Origin: Galeopsis tetrahit
Lineage: Eukaryota; Streptophyta; Magnoliopsida; Lamiales; Lamiaceae
DNA: 64,000 nucleotides
Reading direction: 5' to 3'
Assembly (NCBI GenBank): GCA_963675135.1
Contig: OY776132.1
Coordinates: 64,175,350 to 64,239,349 of the forward strand
Under the pieces are notes generated by a model. That model saw only the letters and a list, made by a program, of their open reading frames with translations, was not told the DNA's origin and did no database searches. Position 1 is the first letter of the stretch. Every line of letters starts with the position of its first letter. The translations under genes were made by a program, and so were the position numbers. This document shows positions 44,615 through 53,048 of this stretch, piece by piece.

Positions 44615-45037
44615 TCATCCTATGAACTTGAACATATAGGGTAGAACACATAATATTATTGCCATGATAAGAAAGTTCCTCTGCTTTTTTAGCTCTTCAA
44701 CTTTTCCATCTTGAAAGCTTACCTCTGTTGTTAGTTGGTCAGATAAGTCCTTATACATTTCCTCAGCTAGTTTTGCATTCTTCAGTTGGTTGGTGAGGTC
44801 TTGATTTTCAAGCAATAGTGAGTCAATTCTCCTCATCATGCCCGGAAATATTCCTTGTTCGGCGATTTCGAGTTCATCGGCCCAAACAAAAAACGAGCAT
44901 CCAACACCACTTAGTGAATCGGAACAGGTATAAAACAGCCTACCTTTGCTTTTTTCTTGCTTGAAAATGCACGTACGAGCCTTTATTCCACAATGGCATA
45001 CCACATTTTTCGGCTTGGATGTGGAGGATGTGGACAT
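44615..45037 (-). CDS. GRF zinc-finger / tail-anchor-like protein, MULE copy, intact
   Basis: 140 residues from ATG at 45037 to TGA at 44615. The GRF finger spans about residues 12-57: VCHCG, then GRLFYTC, then GCSFFVWAD. A coiled-coil segment follows (RRIDSLLLENQDLTNQ; SFQDGKVEELKKQ). The last 20 residues are hydrophobic (FLIMAIILCVLPYMF) with a tiny luminal tail, the layout of a tail-anchored membrane protein. The start is chosen because it matches the CACTA copy and because TATATATA at 45106-45113 sits about 70 bases upstream; an upstream in-frame extension is not conserved. The CACTA-borne copy (18207/33945) aligns throughout with a 4-6 residue length difference. Function unknown; the finger suggests nucleic-acid contact, the tail a membrane location. 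Confidence 0.88.
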   Translation of the reverse strand: MSTSSTSKPKNVVCHCGIKARTCIFKQEKSKGRLFYTCSDSLSGVGCSFFVWADELEIAEQGIFPGMMRRIDSLLLENQDLTNQLKNAKLAEEMYKDLSDQLTTEVSFQDGKVEELKKQRNFLIMAIILCVLPYMFKFIG

Positions 45038-45099
45038 GATTTTTTGGATTTTTTGTTTTTGTGTGGTTTGGGTGTAGATGCAACACAATAATGAGGTTG

Positions 45100-45120
45100 G
45101 AGAGTGTATATATAGATGTA
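45100..45120 (-). promoter_or_regulatory. TATA box of the MULE-borne GRF gene
   Basis: CTATATATACAC on the minus strand lies about 70 bases before the ATG, inside the element and next to its right terminal repeat. Confidence 0.55.
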
Positions 45121-45204
45121 GAAAATTTTCCCTCCTTTTTTGCACCAATTTTCCCTCCAATTGTGTTAGTATCCAATGTTGGCGCCAATTTTCGCTCCAA
45201 AATG

Positions 45205-45366
45205 GAAGAAATATTAACGGGACCAAAAACGCTAACAGCTGACTGACGGCTGACTAACGGTGGGACTCAATGTGATAAAATTTAACCTATTGAGACTAAA
45301 TGTGAAAGTCATGGGACCAAAAAAACGAGGGTGCGTGGCAGGTGGGACCAAAACGCCAATTTCCTC
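45205..45366. repeat. Right terminal inverted repeat of the MuDR-like MULE
   Basis: The reverse complement reads GGCGTTTTGGTCCCACCTGC and onwards, matching 39688 and onwards. GTAAATGAG follows at 45367-45375. Confidence 0.85.
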
Positions 45367-45444
45367 GTAAATGAGCAAAGCTGCTGCGTTTGAGATCAAA
45401 TCATAGCGGGTATCTAGCGGATCCAGCAGAAGAGACTAACCTAT

Positions 45445-45667
45445 GACTTCATTCTCTAGTCGATTGACCTTCACCCTCACCGGATCTGAACCATGGAGTA
45501 AGTTTATAAACTCATCGGTGCACCGACGCCCTTTGTCGCGACGAACCGTTGCCCCCTCCCTCCTTGAATGATGCCGACACGATCAGCGACGTCACATTGT
45601 CACGGGTCTCTTCATGACTCAGCTCCTGCATCACGCCACCACTCCTCTCGTCGGGAACCTCCGCCAT
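45445..45667 (-). pseudogene. MAP70: MAP70-like (microtubule-associated protein 70) first exon, truncated and frameshifted
   Basis: From ATG at 45667 the frame reads MAEVPDERSGGVMQELSHE and onwards to RQRASVHR, then stops. In the next frame the sequence goes on as TDEFINLLHGSDPVRVKV and NRLENEV, which I recognise as the start of the conserved coiled-coil region of plant MAP70 proteins. A small deletion at about 45515-45535 accounts for the shift. No later MAP70 exon is seen; the intron side is interrupted at 45375 by the MuDR-like MULE. MAP70 proteins bind cortical microtubules. The upstream region (45670-45890) looks like a leader, so this may once have been a real locus, or it may be a captured fragment. 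Confidence 0.65.
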
Positions 45668-45897
45668 TTCTGATGTACAAGCTTTTTGCAACGGACATCA
45701 AATTTCCAGAATACTCATAATGTATTACAACAATGTTTATTAATGTGAACAAAATATCCAAGCAGGTGTGGGTAGAGAGAGTTTTTTTTTGTTAGTGGGT
45801 AATTTGAGTGAAGATAGAGTTTTTCTTAGAAAGATTGCAAATGCACAGTGTATTTGAGTGTATTTGCCAATCTAAAATACTCGAAATATAGGCACAG
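45668..45897 (-). promoter_or_regulatory. Possible leader/promoter of the MAP70-like exon
   Basis: On the minus strand it contains CTATCTTCACTCAAATTACC and CTCTCTCTACCCACACC upstream of the ATG, typical of plant leaders. There is no clear TATA box. A SINE sits just upstream at 45913. Confidence 0.3.
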
Positions 45898-45912
45898 AAT
45901 ATCATAACTGAT

Positions 45913-46035
45913 GACAAAGTGGGATAGCTCAAGTGGTTAGAGCACCACTACCTAGGCCTTAGGTCCTGGGTTCGAGTCATGGGGAGGGAAAAAGCGGTGG
46001 GTATTTAACTTGTAATCAAAAAAAAAAAAAAAAAA
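45913..46035 (+). mobile_element. tRNA-related SINE with 15-bp target duplication
   Basis: A-box-like TAGCTCAAGTGG and B-box-like GGGTTCGAGTC are followed by TATTTAACTTGTAATC and a poly(A) tail. AATATCATAACTGAT occurs on both sides (45898-45912 and 46036-46050). It is too diverged from a cloverleaf to be a functional tRNA. Confidence 0.92.
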
Positions 46036-46050
46036 ATATCATAACTGATC

Positions 46051-46630
46051 ATAATCATGAATAACACCACCACGGCACCACAAGGAAGGCAACATGTGCG
46101 GACCCCACGTTATGGAAAAGGCAGCACAACACTTGCAAATTGCAATGAAAAGGCTGCTGCGATTTTTACTTTTTTCGGTGGCTATATTACACATATATAT
46201 TTGAAGTTTCTGATTTTTTTAAAATAAAGATTGGGCATGACGGTACTGAGAGTATTTTCAAATACAATAAACTTATTTTAAAATCACTTATTTTTAAAGT
46301 TCTCTTTTATAACTCAAAAAAAAAAAGCAATTCTATAAACTTTTAGTTAATTTGTAAACACCCCCTAATTATCCACGAGTTAATCAGAAAAAACAAAAAT
46401 ACAACTCGGATTATGATGAAACGCGATATATACAAGTATATGTGAACGTGATACAAATTAATCAAATTTGTGTGACAATTGGTTGGATAAAGATGGTCTA
46501 CTTGATTTGGATAATTTGAGAATGAAATGAAAAACAGTGACGGCTATATACGTGTGTGTAATATAGAAATAAAAATGATATATCAATCACTCTTATATCT
46601 TCCTTTATAATTACTAAACAACTCGGCCTC
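46051..46630. other. AT-rich spacer, nothing recognised
   Basis: No open frame with protein-like composition and no terminal repeats seen. Confidence 0.5.
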
Positions 46631-46746
46631 AAAATGGGATAGCTTAAGTGGTTAGAGCACCACTACTTAGATCTTAGGTGGGTTCGAGTCATGGGGAAGG
46701 GAAAAAAGATTGTATTTAACTTGTAACCATCAAAAAAAAAAAAAAG
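46631..46746 (+). mobile_element. Second SINE copy of the same family
   Basis: GGGATAGCTTAAGTGGTTAG and GGGTTCGAGTCATGGGGA match the first SINE, with a small deletion before the B box. The A tail is followed by GTCCTACTTTATT, and that word plus an A run is duplicated immediately after (46746-46790). No clear flanking duplication. Confidence 0.8.
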
Positions 46747-47034
46747 TCCTACTTTATTCCTGTCAAAAAAAAAAAAGTCCTACTTTATTATCTTCTGCCA
46801 TTCATTTTCTAACATAATTTTCTTATTTAATTTGACTTTTTATCATCTTCCACCAACCTTTCATTTTCCCTTCATTTATTTACCAGTATAAAACCCACAT
46901 ATTATACAAAAATTAAAGATAATTTTATATATTATTATTTTAAAGTATAATTAAATATTTTTTATAAATTTAATTTAATGTTCATATTTTTTTAAATTCT
47001 TAAACATGTTAAATTTACAGTAAGATTTATTAAT

Positions 47035-47300
47035 TAATAAAAAAAAAATAGTAGAAATGAAGAAAATGAGAATGGAGAAAATGAATATATGAGAAAATTT
47101 GATGACACAGAGACGGAAAATAAAAAGGAAAAGAGAAGAAAAAAAATGAATTAACAGAGATAATGCAGTTATAGAGAAATAAAAGAGAGAAAAAAAGATA
47201 AAATAATGTGAAATTTTTAAAAGTTGAGAAAAGGCAAAAGGAAAGAATATGGAGTGACACATAGAAAAGACAAGATTTAGAATTAGATGCAGAATTTCTA
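47035..47300. repeat. Purine-rich dispersed repeat, copy 1
   Basis: GAGAAAATGAATATATGAGA through AGAATATGGAGTGACAC resembles 56545-56762 (AATATGAGAAATTTTGATG, TTTGGAGTGACACGTAGG). The phenylalanine-rich open frames on the opposite strand are a by-product of the purine run. The rest of 46750-47372 shows nothing else. Confidence 0.65.
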
Positions 47301-47377
47301 GAACATTAGAAGGTAATGAAATGCTTATATTGAGGATGCTTTTATTGAGGTTCATGTTGTTTCAATCAACTAAAAAG

Positions 47378-47522
47378 TGTAATGGACCAAGGATGGGTAC
47401 ATGGGCATTTGGCCCAACTAAATAAATCCCTAGGCCCAAATCTCTATTCTCTTCTCTTTCAAAATCTGACCTGAGCCCGTATACAACCAAATCAACGGTG
47501 GAGAAGGCGGCCCCAAAACCCA
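47378..47522 (+). repeat. Left LTR (shortened) of the gag-only element
   Basis: 145 bp. The first 80 and last 60 bases match the two ends of the right LTR; the middle is deleted, joined at about TTCTCTTTCAAAATCTGACC. Confidence 0.8.
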
Positions 47523-47526
47523 AAAG

Positions 47527-47538
47527 TGGTACCAGAGC
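47527..47538 (+). promoter_or_regulatory. Primer-binding site of the gag-only element
   Basis: TGGTACCAGAGC matches the initiator tRNA-Met site with one change. Confidence 0.8.
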
Positions 47539-48093
47539 CGGGTTCGTCGGCGCCGCCACACCACCATATCACCATCGTGAGCGCGCTGCCTTGTTCTCGC
47601 TGTCGTCACCGGTGGTTATTGCAGATCCGTCATCGAATTAGAAAAAAAAAAAAAAGGAATTGGGTAAGAGGGCATTTGTTTCCCTCGGTAAGGGTCACAA
47701 CTTTTTGTTTTTTAGTTTTTCCTATCTTTTTTTTGTTTTTTAAATTTATATAATTTCTTATTAATCCTATTTTGGGTCAATTTGTTATCAATTTTGACCG
47801 GCTAATACATTGTGGATTTTGAGCATATTAAGGGGCTGTATTGGAATTTAGTTCCATTTATCTTCGTGGTTCAAGGGTAAATTCAGAATTCCTTCGTTAG
47901 GATTCTGCTCTGGTATAAAAGCTTATCCCTAAATCTTTTACTGCTTTCGTAGCATAACCTCTTGTCGGGGATTATTTGATTGGATTTGTTTGCTGTAGTA
48001 TTTATAGGTTGTCTTAGTGTTTCCTATTTCTTTGTGGTTAATTTTGCTTCCGTTGTGTTATTTTCTCTGTGTGATTAATTTGGATCTATTATC
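47539..48093 (+). other. Leader of the gag-only element
   Basis: Non-coding, T/G-rich, possibly holding the packaging signal. Splice-like signals are present but unproved. Confidence 0.45.
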
Positions 48094-48937
48094 ATGTCTT
48101 TTAACATGGGTTCCACATTCTCTTATGGCATGACCCCCTTTAATGGTAAAACTGATTTTTGCATGTGGAAACAGAAAATGAAGTGTATTTTGATTCAACA
48201 TCGTGTGTTTAAAGCTATTGATGAATCTTATGCTTCCACTGATACTACTGAGAAAAAGAAAGAGATTAATGAACTTGCTTTATCTGCTATTATCCTGCAT
48301 CTATCTGACTCTGTGCTTAGGAAAGTAGGTGTTTATGGACTCTGCCAAGGAGCTATGGGACAAACTGGTAGAGTTATACACTGATAATTCATTGCCTAGC
48401 AAACTGTTTTTACTTGAAAAATTCTTTCGCTTTAAACTTGATTTAAACAAAGATATTGAAGAGAATTTAGATGACTTTACTAAGTTGATACAGGATATAA
48501 AGCTGACTAGTGATAAGCATATTGATGAGTATTCTCCTATTGTGTTATTAAATGCTATACCTGACTCGTATAATGATGTGAAATCTGCTATAAAGTATGG
48601 TAGAGATTCTGTGACTCTTGACACTGTAGTTAATGGTCTTAAGTCTAAGGAGTTAGATTTAAAACACAAGGGGGGTTCTAGTCCGTCTAATGAGGTTATG
48701 CATGTTAGGGGGAGTGATGGTAAGAAGAAAACTCATGATGATGAGAATGATTATTCTAGTAGTAAGCCAAAATCTCGTGGTAAGCCTTGGGTTAGGAAGT
48801 GTTATAATTGTGGTGATCCTGGTCACAAGATTAATGATTGTACTGAGCCTAGGAAGAAGCCTAATAAGAACCCTCAGGTTGATAATGTTAATATGGCTAC
48901 TAATGATGATAGTGAGGACTATGGTGATGTCTATTGA
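48094..48937 (+). pseudogene. gag: gag of the TR-GAG element, one frameshift
   Basis: It starts MSFNMGSTFSYGMTPFNGK and continues with FCMWKQKMKCILIQH, a UBN2-like Copia capsid. The frame changes at about 48324-48335 (LRKVG then FMDSAKELWDKLVELY), with roughly one or two bases lost or gained. The second part carries the retrotransposon gag core, a Lys/Ser-rich linker and one CCHC knuckle (CYNCGDPGHKINDC, 48799-48840), and ends with TGA at 48935-48937. No protease, integrase or RT follows. In trans packaging by a related full Copia is the presumed mobility route. Confidence 0.82.
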
Positions 48938-49370
48938 GTCTGTATGCTTTGTGTTTTATTTTGTATCTTTGTGATGTGATTTATGTGCTTAGTGTCTTTG
49001 TGCTTTGTGTTATTTTACTTTGTGGCTTTTCTTTGTGTGTTTTTTTTTTCACTGCATTCTTTTCTTTGTGGGGTAATGAATGACTAATAGCTTCTTTGTG
49101 TTTAGATATTATTCCTAGTGATTTCATCTTTGTGATTTATGATTATGCTTTGTGATATCATGTCTTTGTGTTTCTCTTTGTGTATGCTCCAAGTAAGGTG
49201 GAGCACTTGTCTTTGTGTGTTTTTTCTTTGTGGCTTAACTTCTACGTACGTGGACTAACTTGGTGTACTGTCCTTTGCAGGTACGTGGGAGTGGGTTGGG
49301 CGATGATGAGGTCAAAATGTTTTCCAAAAATAAGGGGCGGTGTATTGGCGTTGGACCAAATAGGTGGAGA
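48938..49370 (+). other. Internal 3' region with CTTTGTG repeats
   Basis: The word CTTTGTG occurs about 20 times in non-coding DNA; the same words occur in the right LTR near 49795-49870. AGGTGGAGA just before 49371 may be the polypurine tract. Confidence 0.6.
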
Positions 49371-49982
49371 TGTAATGGACCAAGGATGGGTACATGGGCA
49401 TTTGGCCCAACTAAATAAATCCCTAGGCCCAAATCTCTATTCTCTTCTTTCTCAGAATCACAATTGAGTGTTGCCCAAGTTTTGATGGCAATCTCAATCT
49501 TTGACTTTCCTTGATTGTGGATTTTTTCCCTTAATTTATGATTGTGATTTCTTTTTCATGTAATGGACCAAGGATGGGTACATGGGCATTTGGCCCAACT
49601 AAATAAATCCCTAGGCCCAAATCTCTATTCTCTTCTTTCTCAGAATCACAATTGAGTGTTGCCCAAGTTTTGATGGCAATCTCAATCTTTGACTTTCTTT
49701 GATTGTGGATTCTTTCCCTTAATTTATGATTGTGATTTTCTTTTCATGATTATAAATTAAGGTGTTGGGTATCTTTATTTTGTGTGGGTTCAAAACATCT
49801 TTGTGTGAGTTATCTTTGTGTGAATTCCTTTGTGTGTGTAATCTTTGTGAGAATCCCGTCTTTGTGAGTCTAGTGATAGAGAGAGAAGAGGTTTGATTTG
49901 TATGCCCGCACCGTCGCCTGGAAAGAAGACCTGAGCCCGTATACAACCAAATCAACGGTGGAGAAGGCGGCCCCAAAACCCA
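49371..49982 (+). repeat. Right LTR with 188-bp internal tandem duplication
   Basis: TGTAATGGACCAAGGATGGG starts at 49371 and again at 49559; the two units are almost identical. The rest runs to CCAAAACCCA at 49982. Confidence 0.82.
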
Positions 49983-50004
49983 AAAAAAAGAAGTAGAATT
50001 TCAT

Positions 50005-50390
50005 TTAGTTTAACGGTTAAAGAGCCCAACTTTTTAGTTACTGAAAATCGTATTTGTCATGCTTTCACAAACTTTTCCATCCTTTTAGAAGTTGCAGTTC
50101 AGAAAACAACACTCTCACCAATCTTATCAACCCATTCTTTAAAAATATCTAATTCATCTTTCACTATTAAATTTAAAATATATGCACACCATCTTATTAT
50201 GTATTAGTGAATGCGATCTAATCAAATTAATCCTATTCAATTTACCCACAATATTATTTATCAATGCATCATTTGTGGAACAATTATCTACTGTAATAGT
50301 TGATAATTTAGTATTCATACTCTAATCCATTAAACAATCTATCAATGTCTCACACAACATTTCATTGGTATATGGTGTAGGCATATTGTA
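50005..50390 (-). pseudogene. hAT transposase relic
   Basis: There is no long open frame, but the minus strand reads, with shifts and stops, PYTNEMLCETLIDCLMD, then NTKLSTITVDNCSTND, then FNLIVKDELDIFKEWVDKI, then TATSKRMEKF. These match in order the plant hAT transposase / RICESLEEPER core around the first catalytic Asp (TVDNCSTND). It is a short, old fragment without ends. Confidence 0.7.
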
Positions 50391-50770
50391 TAATAGATTA
50401 TAAGTCAATATGCATACATATATTTTAATATTATAAAAATGTTATTATAAATTTTATATATATATCGAGACGTGTTTCATAGCATGAGTTATATAAACCA
50501 CCCTCGCCCCCATCAACGTAATTTAATTTGGTTTTATCAAAAAATTGAATCGAGATTGGAACAGGGCGGGTTCTGACGGGATTGAGTTAAATTGTCTTTC
50601 CCAGATCCATATGGTTATCATATGTTATCTCTAATGGTCGGTTTTGTTTGATACAAATGTTAGAGATATTTATGCCAATTTAACTTGTTCAAATTGAATT
50701 TTATATAGTGTATTTTTCATCAACCATTTGATAATTACACAATTGAATATATAAAATTTTAAGTGGACAT
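50391..50770. other. Spacer, nothing recognised
   Basis: AT-rich, no coding or terminal-repeat signal seen. Confidence 0.45.
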
Positions 50771-50779
50771 TTTATTTTA

Positions 50780-51551
50780 GCGCGAGTCTCTTGTGTACTT
50801 AAGTACACAGTGTACTTAGTTGACCTTGACCGATCAATCATTTTTTTTTAATATACAAAATATTTACTTTTCAATAATATTTTTAGCTATATTAACATAC
50901 ATTTTTCATTAATATATAACTTACACTTTTCATTAATATAACATACACTTTTCAGTTATAATATCATACAATTTTCAATTATAATAACATATAATTTTCA
51001 ATTATAATAACATATAATTTTCATTAATATATAACCTACATTTTTCATTAATAGAACACACACTTTCAGTTATAATATCATACATTTTTCACTCCGTCCC
51101 GGGGAAAGCTCCCCATGAGCTCCGGACACGGAGGTTAAGAAATACTAATATAATAAGTAGATGTATTAGAGGTGATGTGATTGAGAGAGAAAAAAATATA
51201 ATGAAATGTGAGAGAGAATAGTGTGTCAAAAAAGGAATGAGGAGCTTTCTCTAGGACATACTAAAATGGAAAGTTGGGTAGCTTTCTTTGGGACGGAGGG
51301 AGTACATTTTTAGTTATAATAATATACATTTTTCATTAATATAACTTAAACTTTTCGGTTATAATAACATACATTTTTCATTAAAAATAATATTGCAATT
51401 TTCAATATAGTAATATACATTTTTCATTAAAAAACAAAGATGCACTTTTCAATACACTAATATACACTTTTTTAGAAAAAAAAAAAAGTTCAAAGTTTTA
51501 TCGTTAACCGATCAAATCAAAGTCAACTTAAGTACACGGTGTACCTTTAGC
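50780..51551. mobile_element. Non-autonomous MULE (MITE-like) with 9-bp duplication and ACTTTTCA array
   Basis: TTTATTTTA at 50771-50779 and 51552-51560. Inverted ends share GTACAC.GTGTACTTA.GTTGAC. The left end also contains the 16-bp palindrome GTGTACTTAAGTACAC. Inside are many ACTTTTCATTAATATAAC units, the motif of the FAR1/Ulp1 MULE region. The 772-bp length includes a nested Stowaway. Confidence 0.85.
51091..51302. mobile_element. Stowaway-like MITE nested in the MULE MITE
   Basis: Left CTCCGTCCCGGGGAAAGCT and right AGCTTTCTTTGGGACGGAG, GGAGTA. These are the usual CTCCCTCCGTCCC ends; the left end has lost a few bases. Confidence 0.75.
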
Positions 51552-51575
51552 TTTATTTTAAGTATAACTAATAAA

Positions 51576-51758
51576 TAGGGGGTGGGAGTGGGCCAGGCTA
51601 CCCGACAGGGGCCTACGGCTCGGCCTATTAAAGCTCGGCTCGACTCGTTTAATAAACAAGTCGGGCTCTGGCTTTTTTAGAAGCCTATTTAACTAAATAG
51701 GCCGGGCTCAAGCTTTTTCGTAAGCCTTTTATGCCCAACAGGCCGGCCTATATAACTT

Positions 51759-51806
<48 letters not shown>

Positions 51807-52263
51807 GTATATACTTATATAATATGTGATTTTCAAATAAATAAATAAGTAAGAAAATTTAGTAACAACTAGTTATATTTTTTTTTTGTAGTAGTTGAAA
51901 AAATATTTGAATTTTTTTTTTTGGAACATTCTATTACTTCCATTTCTTCATTTTGAGTTTTAAAGAGTTAATTTTTATAATTTGATAATAATACTGTTGT
52001 AGAATTTTTTTTTAAAAAATACGCTAATAAGATTAAGAGGCCTTTAGAAGGCTTTCGGGTCAGGCCTATTTATTAAAAAGATCAGGCTTGAGCCTTAAAA
52101 AAAAAAAAAAAATTTATGACAGACCATGGACTAAGCTCGAACCTAAAAAATATATAACTGACCAATTTTTTTTTCTTAAAGCCAGGCTCGAACCTAAAAA
52201 ATATATAACTGACCAATTTTTTTTTCTTAAAGCCTACCAAGACCTAGTTCATTCCCACTCCTA
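51576..52263. mobile_element. hAT-like MITE with a TA microsatellite
   Basis: Ends TAGGGGGTGGGAGTGGG and CCCACTCCTA. Flanking 8-mers CTAATAAA (51568-51575) and CTAATTAA (52264-52271) differ at one base. Inside are AGGCCGGGCTC-type words, a (TA)n run at about 51763-51800 and a duplicated 57-base block near 52130-52235. Confidence 0.75.
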
Positions 52264-52271
52264 CTAATTAA

Positions 52272-52495
52272 GTATCAATTTTAAATTTGATATATACTCC
52301 TATCTAAAACGAATCTAAAAATATGTATCCTGCACATGATTTAAAAAACAATTAAATAAAAACTAAAAAAAGTAAAAACAGGACGACCACTCTTGAAATG
52401 CCCATACTCACTTTTTCGTTGAAACAAACATTAACTCGGACTTGGAATAAATTCATTTTCTCCCTACAACAATATTTCCGATAAACCTAATTACG
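52272..52495 (+). promoter_or_regulatory. Upstream region of SEC61 beta
   Basis: Short AT-rich upstream DNA squeezed between an hAT MITE and the gene. The leader is near TTTCTCCCTACAACAATATTTCC. No firm TATA box. Confidence 0.35.
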
Positions 52496-52834
52496 ATGGC
52501 GCGTGGATCCTCTCAGTCGCAAGCAACCGCGTCGGCCTCCTCCACCACCACCCGCCCCAGCACCATGGCGCCACGTGGCTCGGCCGCCGCCACCGCAGGG
52601 ATGCGTCGTCGGAGGCTAGGAGGCGCGTCCTCCGCTTCCGGTTCCAACTCGACGAGCGTGAGCGGCGGAGGAGGCGGAAGCGGCGGTGGGAATATGCTCC
52701 GATTCTACACGGACGACTCGCCGGGGCTGAAGATCAGCCCGACGGTGGTGCTGATCATGAGCGTCTGCTTTATCGGATTCGTGGCCGCCCTCCACGTCAT
52801 CGGAAAGCTTTACCGCTTCAAGGCCGGATCTTAA
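52496..52834 (+). CDS. SEC61B: SEC61 translocon subunit beta
   Basis: An intact intron-less gene of 112 codons. The N-terminal 65 residues are Ser/Thr/Ala/Gly-rich and cytosolic, with MAPRGSAAATAGMRRRR as the recognisable plant block. The conserved segment NMLRFYTDDSPGLKISPTVV is followed by one C-terminal membrane helix (VLIMSVCFIGFVAALHVIGK), the family architecture. The product is the small tail-anchored subunit of the SEC61 protein-conducting channel in the ER membrane. GC-rich coding DNA contrasts with the AT-rich surroundings. The start is the first ATG and gives the normal family length. Transposons lie within about 230 bases on both sides. Confidence 0.95.
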   Translation: MARGSSQSQATASASSTTTRPSTMAPRGSAAATAGMRRRRLGGASSASGSNSTSVSGGGGGSGGGNMLRFYTDDSPGLKISPTVVLIMSVCFIGFVAALHVIGKLYRFKAGS

Positions 52835-53048
52835 TTAATTAATCCTCAGGATAATGCTCTCTGCCTGCCACGTGTATTTTCATTACTATTTCTGTCCCTT
52901 CCTTTGGTACTTGAAATAACATGCGCTTTTTATTTTTAATTGTATGAATGATTAGTAATATTTCAACTTTATTTATTGTGTTCTGTTTGCTTCTCTTGAT
53001 CATTTCTATCATCTTATACATGCGAACTCTATGTGTACTTGGGATATA

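Larger units (their letters stand above)
39677..45366 (+). mobile_element. MuDR-like MULE with long GGTCCC-rich terminal inverted repeats
   Basis: The 9-bp duplication GTAAATGAG is at 39668-39676 and 45367-45375. Inverted ends share CGTTTTGGTCCCACCTGCC and GTCCCATGACTTTCACATTT and extend about 160 bases each way. Inside are a MULE transposase gene (plus) and a GRF zinc-finger gene (minus), convergent. The transposase has three breaks, the GRF gene none. Mutator-like elements make 9-bp duplications, which fits. It has inserted just 3' of a MAP70-like exon. Confidence 0.92.
47378..49982 (+). mobile_element. Gag-only LTR retrotransposon (TR-GAG type, Copia-like)
   Basis: The left LTR (47378-47522) begins TGTAATGGACC and ends CCAAAACCCA. 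A primer site TGGTACCAGAGC follows at 47527-47538. One gag gene, no pol, then a longer right LTR (49371-49982) ends in the same CCAAAACCCA. A possible AAAAG duplication lies in A runs on both sides. Elements with LTRs and gag alone have been described in plants as TR-GAG. The left LTR lacks about 280 bases of the right LTR unit and the right LTR has an internal 188-bp duplication, so it is rearranged. Confidence 0.85.

Noticed and set aside
45925..45985. Possible tRNA gene
   Set aside because: A and B boxes are present, but the sequence does not fold as a full cloverleaf and is followed by a poly(A) tail with target duplications; it is a SINE.
46975..47355. Membrane-protein-like reverse frame rich in Phe/Ile
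   Set aside because: Produced by a purine-rich repeat on the other strand; the same happens at 56516-56761.
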